Positions 48,059 to 56,664 of a stretch of DNA of 64,000 nt are shown piece by piece. Source of the stretch: an uncultured Pseudomonadales bacterium (GTDB lineage: Bacteria > Pseudomonadota > Gammaproteobacteria > Pseudomonadales > Porticoccaceae); NCBI GenBank assembly GCA_943788875.1, contig CALSSA010000006.1, positions 186,001 to 250,000 of the forward strand, written 5' to 3'. The first letter of the stretch is position 1; each line of letters starts with the position of its first letter. Below the pieces are notes generated by a model that had not been told where the DNA came from, made no database searches, and saw only the letters and a program-made list of their open reading frames with translations. Position numbers and translations under genes: made by a program.

Positions 48059-50296
48059 CTAAGCATCAAAAAAATCACTGATATGTTGGCGGATATAAGC
48101 AACTTTTTCGAGATTTTTATCCACATCTAAGGTGCCGTAAGTCGCTCGAAACTCGAGCACCAACTCGCGCAGCTCCGACATACCATAAAGCCCGCAAAGC
48201 CCCATAAGATCATGGATTATCTGACGAAGGCTGCTGCGCTCAGAAGAATTTAACTGCCGCTCAAGCTTATCCAGATTTTCAAAAAGTGCGACCTTTAGCT
48301 CTTCCACAGGAATCACCGAGGAGAGCAATCCTCCTTCGCTCTCCTTGAGAACGGTTCTCTGGTCACTGAGGGCTTCCAGAATAGCATTAACCAGCTGTAC
48401 CTCATTGATCGGCTTGGACTGCACCGTCAAAGCACCAGCAGACAGCATTCTCTGCTGCTCCGCCTGGGTAATATCTGCGGTCAGGCCAATAATTGGTGGG
48501 CTTTCTCCAGACTGCTGCATGATACTTTCACAGGCAGTAACACCGTCAACCACCGGCATATGCAGATCCATCAACACCAAATCCACATGCAGTTTATCGG
48601 CGATTTCAATAGCTTCTAAACCATTATTCGCAACCATGCAGCTAGCTCCATAGCCCTTGAGCAATCTAACAATCAACTTTTGATTAAAGGGGTTGTCTTC
48701 AGCAAGCAATATTGTCAGTCCGGACAGGACTTGCTGAGAAATGGCCAGCTGGCCTGCCTCGACATCGGCGTCCTTCGCAGCATCGGCAGTTGCGAGACAG
48801 CATGTGAAGCTGATATTGGACCCCTTGACTTGCGAACTATCAATACTTACATCACCACCCATTCGCTGAGCGAGACGCTTACTAATCGAGAGACCCAAGC
48901 CAGTACCACCGAAGCGCCGGTTAATCGACGTATCCTCCTGAGCGAAGGGATCAAACAAGCTGGCAATCTTATCCTGAGCAATACCTTTGCCTGAATCTGC
49001 CACCAAACATTTTAAAATGATGGCCCCAGCTTCAATCGACTGACAGGAGATTCTTACACTAACAAATCCGCTTTCGGTAAATTTTATTGCATTACTAACA
49101 AGATTACTCATGATTTGGGCTAGACGCACCGGGTCACCGCTCAGCTGAGTGGGCACGTCTGCATCAATCTCATAGGAAAACTCTAAATTCTTTTCCTCAG
49201 CACGAGGTCGGTGAATTGCGATGAGGTCAGCGACCCACTCAAGCAGATCGAAGTTAATATTCTCCAGCGTAAAGCCCCCGGAATGGGCTTTGGAAAACTC
49301 CAAAATATCGTCGATCATTGTCAGTAGCATTGTCGACGATCGTTCGATTACACGCCGATGCTCGTCGCGTTTACTGTCGTCAGATTCAGAGGATAATAAC
49401 CTCGAAAAACCGATCACAGCGGTCAAGGGCGTGCGCAGCTCATGACTCATTCGGGCAAGGAACTGATCCTGAGCCTCCATAGCCTCTTCAAGCTCAATCA
49501 ATGTAATCTGCAACTGGGCTGTAGCTCGCGCAATCTCGCTTTGCATACGTACATTTGACTGACGCACACTGGTAGCCAACTGATTGATGCCATAAGCAAG
49601 CTTGCGCAACTCTAGGGGCCCACCTTCTGGACTTAGCGAGTCCAGATTGCCTGCTTCCATCAATTCAACCACCTGAGTTAAATCGTCGAGAGGCCTAGAT
49701 ATACTTCGCCCAATACGCATAGATAACCAAGCCGACATCAGTAGTGCCATAGAAATAACCAGCAGCGCTGCAAAAATTGCATCCCGCTGTTTCCGCAGCA
49801 ATATCTCGTTATTAAACTCTAAAATTACCCATCCCAAAGTTTCAGTCTCAGCCCTGGCAGACTCCTCATAATCATTCACTGAATTAAGTTGTATCGCGAT
49901 CGTAGAGTAAAAGTACCAATTACCATCCATTAGAAGCGGCTGACCTCTGGTCAACGTTTCCGGCATAGCCTGCGGCGAGAGCTCTGTATCACCTATCACG
50001 ATGCTCTTATTATCTTTTATATTATAAAAACCAACCCCAGAAACAGAGGGCACATCCAGCACCGCGTAGCCCAAAGCCTCAAGCATGTCCTGATTACCAG
50101 AATAGAGTGCAAACTCTGCATTGGAGGCTATCTGATTAGCCACTATCCTGCCGGTATTATGCAGGTTGTCCAATAACTCCGATCGCTGACTTGAAATCAT
50201 ATACCAACCCAGCACCAGACTAAGCAGCAAAAGTGGTATCAAACCGGTGACTAATAGTCTGGTATGGATACTATTTAGATGTCGTTTAAAGTTCAT
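48059..50296 (-). CDS. BarA/GacS-like hybrid sensor histidine kinase
   Basis: The 745-residue tripartite kinase has TM1 at about 14-33, a periplasmic sensor at about 34-170 (RIVANQIASNAEFALYSGN resembles the BarA sensor), TM2 at about 173-191 and HAMP at about 192-245. A coiled linker leads to HisKA with phospho-His H285 (SHELRTPL) and HATPase (N398/N402 box, D434SGKG, GGTGLGL at 463-469). The receiver has E533-D534, phosphoacceptor D577 and K628, and the HPt has H695. All phosphorelay residues are present, so it should be active. The domain order is that of BarA/GacS, although BarA (918 aa) is longer. Its gene ends 166 bases upstream of the GGA-rich RNA and starts one base after the binding-protein gene. 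Confidence 0.88.
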   Translation of the reverse strand: MNFKRHLNSIHTRLLVTGLIPLLLLSLVLGWYMISSQRSELLDNLHNTGRIVANQIASNAEFALYSGNQDMLEALGYAVLDVPSVSGVGFYNIKDNKSIVIGDTELSPQAMPETLTRGQPLLMDGNWYFYSTIAIQLNSVNDYEESARAETETLGWVILEFNNEILLRKQRDAIFAALLVISMALLMSAWLSMRIGRSISRPLDDLTQVVELMEAGNLDSLSPEGGPLELRKLAYGINQLATSVRQSNVRMQSEIARATAQLQITLIELEEAMEAQDQFLARMSHELRTPLTAVIGFSRLLSSESDDSKRDEHRRVIERSSTMLLTMIDDILEFSKAHSGGFTLENINFDLLEWVADLIAIHRPRAEEKNLEFSYEIDADVPTQLSGDPVRLAQIMSNLVSNAIKFTESGFVSVRISCQSIEAGAIILKCLVADSGKGIAQDKIASLFDPFAQEDTSINRRFGGTGLGLSISKRLAQRMGGDVSIDSSQVKGSNISFTCCLATADAAKDADVEAGQLAISQQVLSGLTILLAEDNPFNQKLIVRLLKGYGASCMVANNGLEAIEIADKLHVDLVLMDLHMPVVDGVTACESIMQQSGESPPIIGLTADITQAEQQRMLSAGALTVQSKPINEVQLVNAILEALSDQRTVLKESEGGLLSSVIPVEELKVALFENLDKLERQLNSSERSSLRQIIHDLMGLCGLYGMSELRELVLEFRATYGTLDVDKNLEKVAYIRQHISDFFDA

Positions 50297-50297
50297 C

Positions 50298-51272
50298 TTA
50301 TTCAGTCCTTAACCAGTCTAGATAAAATTGTTTTGGCTTTAATTCGATCTCCAAATAAGCAGCTACAGAACGATTAAAATCAACCGAATAGTAGGCAGGC
50401 CTATGACTTCCGCCAGCGCTTGGTATTCGATCCCCATTATTAATGAGCTCAGCAGTCTGGCGGCCTACATTTTCCGGCGATGAATAGATCGCGGCCAAAG
50501 CTCCACCATTGATATAGGCCTTTGAGTAAGCAATTACCGGGACTTTGTATCTATAACTGAGCTGTAATATCCATTTGGCTGTGGCGATATTAATCAACCG
50601 ACTATCAGGTACTGGAATAAAGATATCGCTTTTTTTGAGCACCGGCTCAATGGCAAGAATGGGATTGTCAGCTTCAGTAAATTTAATAATCTCAGAGGTC
50701 ATGCCCGCTTTTTTGACCTGATCAGAAAATATATCAGCGCGTTGAAAGGACGCAGGACCTAACATTAACCCAGCTTTCCTGGCCTCTGGCATTAAGGCTT
50801 TAGCCAATTCGATACTGCGTTTGACTGGTTGATCTAAACAGATCACGGACACCCCTGCCGCAAATGCGGCCCTGGTAGATCCATAGTGTTTTTCTGCCAA
50901 GGAAGAAAAAGCACTGTCAGTAATTAAAGAGGTAATCAGCTGTGCGGCAGGATTGAGGCTCATAACTTTTGCCGCTGCACCAGCTCCAACAGTGACAATA
51001 ATATCAGCTGCAACCAGGGCATTGTCGGTATCATCAATGGCACTTTGATGGATCATACTGAAAGAATAATGATTGCTGGGCAACTCGGCCTGCACCGCTG
51101 CAACGACCTTGCGGTAAGATTCCGAGGTACGAGTAGTAACAAAGCTCACATGAGTGGTCTGTGCATCTGGACGAGCAAAAACCTCATTAGAAATCGAAAA
51201 CAATAACAACAAAACAACCCCTTGATCTCTAATCAAGTGATAGATACCACTTATGTTTCGGAGTGACTTCAT
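50298..51272 (-). CDS. ABC-type periplasmic binding protein (ABC_sub_bind family), no transporter
   Basis: The 324-residue protein has an N-terminal signal/hydrophobic segment (about 17-34, ending VFA) and the two-lobed fold of the ABC_sub_bind family (COG2984-like): VSFVTTRTSESYRKVVAAV, IIVTVGAGAAAKV, RKAGLMLGPASFQ, VPVIAYSKAYINGGALAAIYSSPENVGRQTAELI. No permease or ATPase gene is adjacent. Placed one base before the kinase gene, it more likely presents a ligand to the kinase than feeds a transporter. The ligand is unknown. Confidence 0.82.
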   Translation of the reverse strand: MKSLRNISGIYHLIRDQGVVLLLLFSISNEVFARPDAQTTHVSFVTTRTSESYRKVVAAVQAELPSNHYSFSMIHQSAIDDTDNALVAADIIVTVGAGAAAKVMSLNPAAQLITSLITDSAFSSLAEKHYGSTRAAFAAGVSVICLDQPVKRSIELAKALMPEARKAGLMLGPASFQRADIFSDQVKKAGMTSEIIKFTEADNPILAIEPVLKKSDIFIPVPDSRLINIATAKWILQLSYRYKVPVIAYSKAYINGGALAAIYSSPENVGRQTAELINNGDRIPSAGGSHRPAYYSVDFNRSVAAYLEIELKPKQFYLDWLRTE

Positions 51273-51325
51273 GTCAATCTAAGGCTACTGTTAACTAAAT
51301 TAATTAGGTGTTTAGATGTTCATGG

Positions 51326-53368
51326 CTAGAAATTCAGTTGCATGCCAAGGATAACCCTAGTTTTGAACTGATTGTAAAAATAGCGTTCACGATATTGCTC
51401 CCCCAAATTCTGTACTGTCAAGGATAGCTGGGCCTGAGTATTCTTAACTTGCCAACTTTTGGCCGCCTTTAAATCCAGGCGGGCATAGCTTGCATTATCC
51501 TCATCAATACGATGATAAATTGTCGATTGGTAATTGAGCATTGCGCTCAGACTAAGATCACTTTCGGTAACATAATTAACCAAAACCGCACCAAGATGCC
51601 GAGGGTTATCACCACTTGTATCTCTTACGACTATTTCCGGCGTCGACCTGTAAAGGGTAATCTGAGTTAGATCTACGAAACTATAATTAGCATGTATAAA
51701 CAACTTCTCATTCGGCCTGTATTGCATTTGCCATTCCAAGCCATAGATGTCCGCATAATCAGTATTATCACGAACATTTAGCAGGCCATCGAAATCCGCA
51801 TACTGTTCCCTCCGCTCGTCAATAACTGACGACATGCTCTCACGAAACAGGCGTACATCGACATTTAGACTACCCTGCAAAAAAGACCCCACATAGCCAA
51901 TCTCCGAACTTAATAGTCTTTCAGCATCAATGTCGTCGGCGGACAGTACGCTAGCGTCAAGTACCAGATTTTCGTCATAACGCACAAAGGTTGCCTGATT
52001 ACTTTCAAGCAGCGTTGGCGCTCTATATCCCTGATTAAAAGCGAACCTCAATGTTTGACTTGGGGCAAACTGATAATTGGCTGCGAGGCGAAAGGAGTTC
52101 AGATCCTTAACATCGTCTCTAACTTCAGTAATCAAACCACCATTAAAGGCGAGGCTGTCTGCTACATTCCATTCAAGGTTTATATAGCCACGATAGGAAT
52201 TTTCACTGGCTGTATCGTCCATATCGAAAAGATCATTGCTGCGGACCCTATCCCGTCTTGCACCAGCCCCATAAACGCCGCGAATATTATCCCAGGCGCT
52301 AAATGTACCCCTTAATTCAGCGTCCCAGCGCTCTGAAACCGCTTTGCTCTGGGGTTCAATAATTAGCTTGTCGGGCAATAGCGACAGAGCATCTCGTAGC
52401 GGTCCTTCAGGAAAAAGAGTCAATGCCTGGTAAAAGGTGAGTGGATCCTGTTCATCAGCAATATCAAATTTGTTGTGATAAAAAACAAACTCATATTTGC
52501 TGCCATTTGGATTAATACGCGACCAATTCAGATGCTGGTAGTCATAGTCAATCTCCCGTTGGATATAATCCTGTCTGCCAATACCAACATCACTGTTATT
52601 GACACCAAATTGGAGTTCCACAGTGTCTTTTGCATTTGGTGTCCAAAGCCCTCTAAAACCAAAGCTTACAGCGTCGGCATCGTCATCAAGAGACACCGGG
52701 CGTGGTGACCCCTTATACAGCCCGGAAAAATCATCGAAACCGTCGTTGGACTTGAAGCGCAGAGTCGTTCGATGATCAAGCTCACCCAGCTTTCCTGAAT
52801 AAGCAATAGATCCATTGCGAATACCATCGTTGCCCATTTGGCCGCGCAAACTTAAGCCACTATTGAGCAATGGCGCTCTGGTCACTATATTGATGGATGC
52901 CAGAAAAGCATTGCTACCATTAGCAGGAGCATTAGCCCCTCTAACGACTTCTATGTAGTCTATGTCTTCTAACTCAACACCAAAGGTAGTCCATTGTACT
53001 GAGGAAAAAATTGACTCATAGACGGATCGTCCATCAATCTTTACTTCTAGACGTCGCGGATTTCGGTCACCAAGAGCATGGTAAGTAACACCGGGATAGT
53101 TAGCATTAATATAGTAAGCACGAAAACCTGGTACTAACCGAAATAAATCAATAACATCTACGGCTGCAGAAGCTTCAATTGTGCGACGATCAATAATAGT
53201 GACGGCAGCTGGAGTTTTGTCTACCCGCTGTTTCATGTGAGTTACACTAGACACCAGATGTAACTCCCCAAAAAGGTCATCCTCCGTAATAACAGGAGAG
53301 GCAGCAGAAACAGCGGCCGCACCTATAAGGCATAGCATGAAAGGTAAACATTTTCGGTAACTAAACAT
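51326..53368 (-). CDS. TonB-dependent outer-membrane receptor
   Basis: The 680-residue protein has a signal peptide (about residues 1-23) and a plug domain at about 45-165 (DKTPAAVTIIDRRTIEASAAVDVIDLFRLVPGF, VEVVRGANAPANGSNAFLASINIVTR-type region). A beta-barrel of alternating aromatic strands follows, ending in the C-terminal phenylalanine of MQLNF. The plug resembles vitamin/siderophore-type receptors. There are no adjacent metal-uptake genes, and no extra signalling domain of FecA type is visible. It lies between the response regulator (3-base gap) and the binding protein (53-base gap), so it is part of the sensory operon. Confidence 0.88.
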   Translation of the reverse strand: MFSYRKCLPFMLCLIGAAAVSAASPVITEDDLFGELHLVSSVTHMKQRVDKTPAAVTIIDRRTIEASAAVDVIDLFRLVPGFRAYYINANYPGVTYHALGDRNPRRLEVKIDGRSVYESIFSSVQWTTFGVELEDIDYIEVVRGANAPANGSNAFLASINIVTRAPLLNSGLSLRGQMGNDGIRNGSIAYSGKLGELDHRTTLRFKSNDGFDDFSGLYKGSPRPVSLDDDADAVSFGFRGLWTPNAKDTVELQFGVNNSDVGIGRQDYIQREIDYDYQHLNWSRINPNGSKYEFVFYHNKFDIADEQDPLTFYQALTLFPEGPLRDALSLLPDKLIIEPQSKAVSERWDAELRGTFSAWDNIRGVYGAGARRDRVRSNDLFDMDDTASENSYRGYINLEWNVADSLAFNGGLITEVRDDVKDLNSFRLAANYQFAPSQTLRFAFNQGYRAPTLLESNQATFVRYDENLVLDASVLSADDIDAERLLSSEIGYVGSFLQGSLNVDVRLFRESMSSVIDERREQYADFDGLLNVRDNTDYADIYGLEWQMQYRPNEKLFIHANYSFVDLTQITLYRSTPEIVVRDTSGDNPRHLGAVLVNYVTESDLSLSAMLNYQSTIYHRIDEDNASYARLDLKAAKSWQVKNTQAQLSLTVQNLGEQYRERYFYNQFKTRVILGMQLNF

Positions 53369-53371
53369 ATT

Positions 53372-54055
53372 TTATTCCTGATTTTTTTTATTGATATCTT
53401 GTGATTCACTGAGCCCCAATTTCTGCCCTAGAATGCCAGCCTGGGTTCGATTATTTAGATCCAATGCTCTCAGCATTGCACTGACATGGACCTTGACTGT
53501 ATTTTCCGATAGATCCAGCTCCCTCGCAATTTGTTTGTTGGAGCGACCATGGGTGATCAGTAACAAAATATCCATTTGTCGATGAGTAATAAGGCCTGAA
53601 ATAATTTCGATGTCGGCGCCAGAATCCACTTCATCAATCACTCTGGCTACATCCGGCATGGATTCAATTAACGACTGTGGCACATAGCGCTCACCCACAA
53701 GTGCTTTTGATATCGCCTCAAAAAGAGCATCTTTGGGTGCTGATTTAGTCACAAACCCAGCAACGCCAAAATCGAGACATTTTCGAATATGAGCTGGATT
53801 TTCGGAGGCAGACAGAACAATTAGCGGCAGCTTGGGATAACTCTCACAGAGCATCTCTATAAAAGTGAAACCGCCAGCACCACCAGGCATAAAAAGATCC
53901 ACAATTGCGAGATCTATTTCATTCTGCGCCAGAATGGTTAGCGCAGTATCACCATGATTGGTGGTGGTCACTTCAATATCATCAAACTCTTCGACTAGAG
54001 TCGCTTTGAGACCGACACAGACAAACGCATGATCATCAACAATAAGAACGTGCAT
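53372..54055 (-). CDS. NarL/FixJ-family response regulator (UvrY/GacA class)
   Basis: I start it at ATG 54055 (227 aa), with AAGGA eight bases upstream. A longer frame to 54103 adds 16 unrelated residues. The receiver domain has D7-D8, phosphoacceptor D53 (LAIVDLFMPGG) and K104, all intact. The LuxR-type HTH spans about 155-212 (ITHRQMDILLLITHGRSNKQIARELDLSENTVKVHV). The class is that of UvrY/GacA, but whether it is the orthologue cannot be decided by eye. It is the first gene of the four-gene operon that ends with the hybrid kinase, making it the natural partner. Confidence 0.88.
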   Translation of the reverse strand: MHVLIVDDHAFVCVGLKATLVEEFDDIEVTTTNHGDTALTILAQNEIDLAIVDLFMPGGAGGFTFIEMLCESYPKLPLIVLSASENPAHIRKCLDFGVAGFVTKSAPKDALFEAISKALVGERYVPQSLIESMPDVARVIDEVDSGADIEIISGLITHRQMDILLLITHGRSNKQIARELDLSENTVKVHVSAMLRALDLNNRTQAGILGQKLGLSESQDINKKNQE

Positions 54056-54208
54056 AATTTCAATCCTTGAGTTCACTTCCGATGTGCATAGCCCGATTGG
54101 CAATCAAAGCCTGCAAGCAGGCAGTTTGCCCTTTTATAGGGCAACACACAACATGGTAGAGATTAGATATGCATAGAAGCATAGCAAACTCAAAAGATTT
54201 ATGCGCTA

Positions 54209-54242
54209 GCACTTTTTAAGTGCGCGAAAAGAATTTTCGCGC
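54209..54242 (-). terminator. Overlapping hairpins between the TPR gene and the regulator gene
   Basis: Two stems share bases: GCACTT-TTT-AAGTGC at 54209-54223, and GCGCGAAAA-GAA-TTTTCGCGC at 54222-54242. They lie downstream of the TPR gene stop and upstream of the regulator operon. No T-run follows, so this is either a weak terminator of the exosortase operon or a regulatory hairpin pair. The remaining bases in 54104-54267 show nothing clear. Confidence 0.4.
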
Positions 54243-54267
54243 CTTAAGGGGGCAATCCAGAATCGAG

Positions 54268-56664
54268 TTAGAGCCCAGCTAACTCCGACTCTATTTTAAC
54301 TTTTAATGTATTCTTATCCGAGGCTTTGGTTTGAGCAACTATCAATACTTTTTTAGCCTCATCAATTCTACCCAGATGTTTCAAGCTGACGCCCAGATGA
54401 TAGTGGAATACAGCCACATCTGGCGCGATCTCAACAGCTTTTATCAACAATGGCTCCGCTGCCTGAGGCAGGCCGGACTTAACCAGAGCCCAAGCATAGG
54501 TATCAATAAAGAATGGTTGCTCGGAATCGGCAAATCGCTCAGTCAAAACAACTGCACGTTTAATATTCTCACTAGACTCAAATTGATCGGTCAACAGACT
54601 GGCGAGATTATTAATCACTGCCAGATGGTCCGGGTTTTGCTCTAAGACCTGTTCATAAAATGCCTTGGCCTGATCAAACCTGCCAGATTTCTCATAAAAC
54701 GACGCCAATAGCATTTTTAACAGGCCACTATCAGGCACAGCATCCAATCCTCTTTGGAAAGTCCGCTCAGCTAATCCTGCATTACCCATACTTATATGGT
54801 TAGTCACCAGAGCACTATAACCAGACACCCATTCAGCATCTCTCTGCAGTCCAGACTCAATCGCGTGGATGGCAGCAGGATAATCCTTTAACTGACGATG
54901 CACTGTCGCCATAACCGCAAACGCCCCTAAGTTGCGGGGATTATCTATGCTGAACTGCTGTAAATAATCAAGCAACTCAGATGTCATATTCAGCCGCTGA
55001 TAGGTCTGCGCTAGGCTTTCAAGCGCGCGACTCAACTCAGGGTTAATAGCCAATGCACTTTTATAGCTTTCAATAGCTAATTTGTACTTTCCTTGGGCCT
55101 GCTGGGCCCGACCTGACAAATAATAGCCAAAAGCTGGATTTCGCCCCGAAGCTTCGATCTTGGATATGACCTCTTGGCTACCCTCAAGATCTTGATTCGA
55201 CAGTTTTATCTGTGCCAGTATCGATAGCAATAGATCGTTGTCAGGAGAATGAACAAGAGCATTTTCGATCACCCGCTCCGAGCGATCTGAGTCCTGCTTT
55301 GCCAGCAAGCTCTTTATCACTGGCACGGCTGCCTGAACATTACCGGGATTGATATCCAACACCTTTCTGAAGGTATCGTCAGCTAACTGCTGAGAACCTG
55401 AATTCACATATGCGTTAGCTAGCATAACCAGCGCCCTCTCGGACTCTGGGTTGTTACGCAGCACCACCCTCAGATCAGTTACTGCAGCATCGATATCCTC
55501 ATCGATTAAATAGTACCGAGCGCGGGCCAACAGTGCTTCCTCAAAATGACCGTCGCGCTCCAGTACAGTGCTGACCAACCCAAGAGCAATATCTCGCTCA
55601 CCAGCTGAAAGCTTTAACTCAGCCTGCATAGACAGCGCACGGAAAACATGCTGATCATCAAAGTCTCCCTGAGAGATAAACTTTAACTCAGCAAAGGCTC
55701 TAGTTTTTTCACTGGCTCCCATCAGACGACTTATGCGGTAAAACCGCAACTGTGCATTGCTGGGATCCCTTTCTATGTAATCATCTAACAGATTCATAGC
55801 CCTGCGTTCATTGTTGACCGCTACCAGCTGGACCATCGCCATGCGTATGTCGCTATCATCGGGATAGCGACGCAAATAACTCTCCAGATCAGCCTGAGCT
55901 TCTGCAACTCTGCCGCTATCTCGCAGTAATGTGACCAGTTTAAGATAGAACGCTCGTTCATTGGGGTAGTCCGCAATCATGGCGCGGTAATCCGCCTCTA
56001 TGGCCTCAAGATCACCAAGATCCTCATTGATTTGTGTACGTAGAAGTAACAGATGCAGGTTGTCATCGACCTGCTGGATAATCCCCGCAAGAATATCTAG
56101 AGCTTCAGCCGAACGGCCCTGGCGGTGAAAGATAGATGCCCGAGTTGATGCTACTTCTGCTCGGTCGGCACCGAATCCCTTAGCTTTTTCTGCATAACCC
56201 AGAGCCACATCAAACATGTCCTTGCCGAGATAAGCGGAGGCTTTGATCAGAAAGGCATCAGGGTTATCTTTATCCAACAACAAAACAGCATCCGCTCGCT
56301 CAATTGCCTGATCAAACTGTTTGGCCAATAACATTAGGTAACCCAGTTTTACCTTGGCCCCAACATGGGTTTTATCCAGCTGCTCAACCTTGGTTAAGTT
56401 CTTAAATAAGGACTTCCAGTTTTCTTCCTTCTCTGAAATGAGCGCCAGGTAATAATAAGCACTAGCAAGTTTCGGATCAATTTGCAGAGCATTGCGCAAC
56501 TCGACACTAGCCTTAGATAATTTCTCAGCCTCGTACAGTTCAATGCCACTATTAAGATATCGGTTTGCCGCCTCATCTTTGGATCCGCTGCAGGCAGACA
56601 CAGCACACATCAAAACACCAATAGTTAATCCCTTTAAGATAGTCTTCATGTTGATATCACTCAT
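54268..56664 (-). CDS. PrsT-like TPR lipoprotein of the exosortase/EPS system
   Basis: The 798-residue protein has a lipoprotein signal with lipobox VSAC (C25 from the first Met; a second Met at residue 6 could be the true start). Tandem TPR motifs then run from about residue 30 to the end (for example ASAYYYLALISEKEENWKSL, ISRLMGASEKTRAF, YPAAIHAIESGLQRD). Large TPR lipoproteins (PrsT, TIGR02917-type) accompany PEP-CTERM/exosortase loci and are thought to assist polysaccharide or protein export. Its start overlaps the exosortase stop by 4 bases, which supports the assignment. It is somewhat shorter than typical PrsT. Confidence 0.8.
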   Translation of the reverse strand: MSDINMKTILKGLTIGVLMCAVSACSGSKDEAANRYLNSGIELYEAEKLSKASVELRNALQIDPKLASAYYYLALISEKEENWKSLFKNLTKVEQLDKTHVGAKVKLGYLMLLAKQFDQAIERADAVLLLDKDNPDAFLIKASAYLGKDMFDVALGYAEKAKGFGADRAEVASTRASIFHRQGRSAEALDILAGIIQQVDDNLHLLLLRTQINEDLGDLEAIEADYRAMIADYPNERAFYLKLVTLLRDSGRVAEAQADLESYLRRYPDDSDIRMAMVQLVAVNNERRAMNLLDDYIERDPSNAQLRFYRISRLMGASEKTRAFAELKFISQGDFDDQHVFRALSMQAELKLSAGERDIALGLVSTVLERDGHFEEALLARARYYLIDEDIDAAVTDLRVVLRNNPESERALVMLANAYVNSGSQQLADDTFRKVLDINPGNVQAAVPVIKSLLAKQDSDRSERVIENALVHSPDNDLLLSILAQIKLSNQDLEGSQEVISKIEASGRNPAFGYYLSGRAQQAQGKYKLAIESYKSALAINPELSRALESLAQTYQRLNMTSELLDYLQQFSIDNPRNLGAFAVMATVHRQLKDYPAAIHAIESGLQRDAEWVSGYSALVTNHISMGNAGLAERTFQRGLDAVPDSGLLKMLLASFYEKSGRFDQAKAFYEQVLEQNPDHLAVINNLASLLTDQFESSENIKRAVVLTERFADSEQPFFIDTYAWALVKSGLPQAAEPLLIKAVEIAPDVAVFHYHLGVSLKHLGRIDEAKKVLIVAQTKASDKNTLKVKIESELAGL

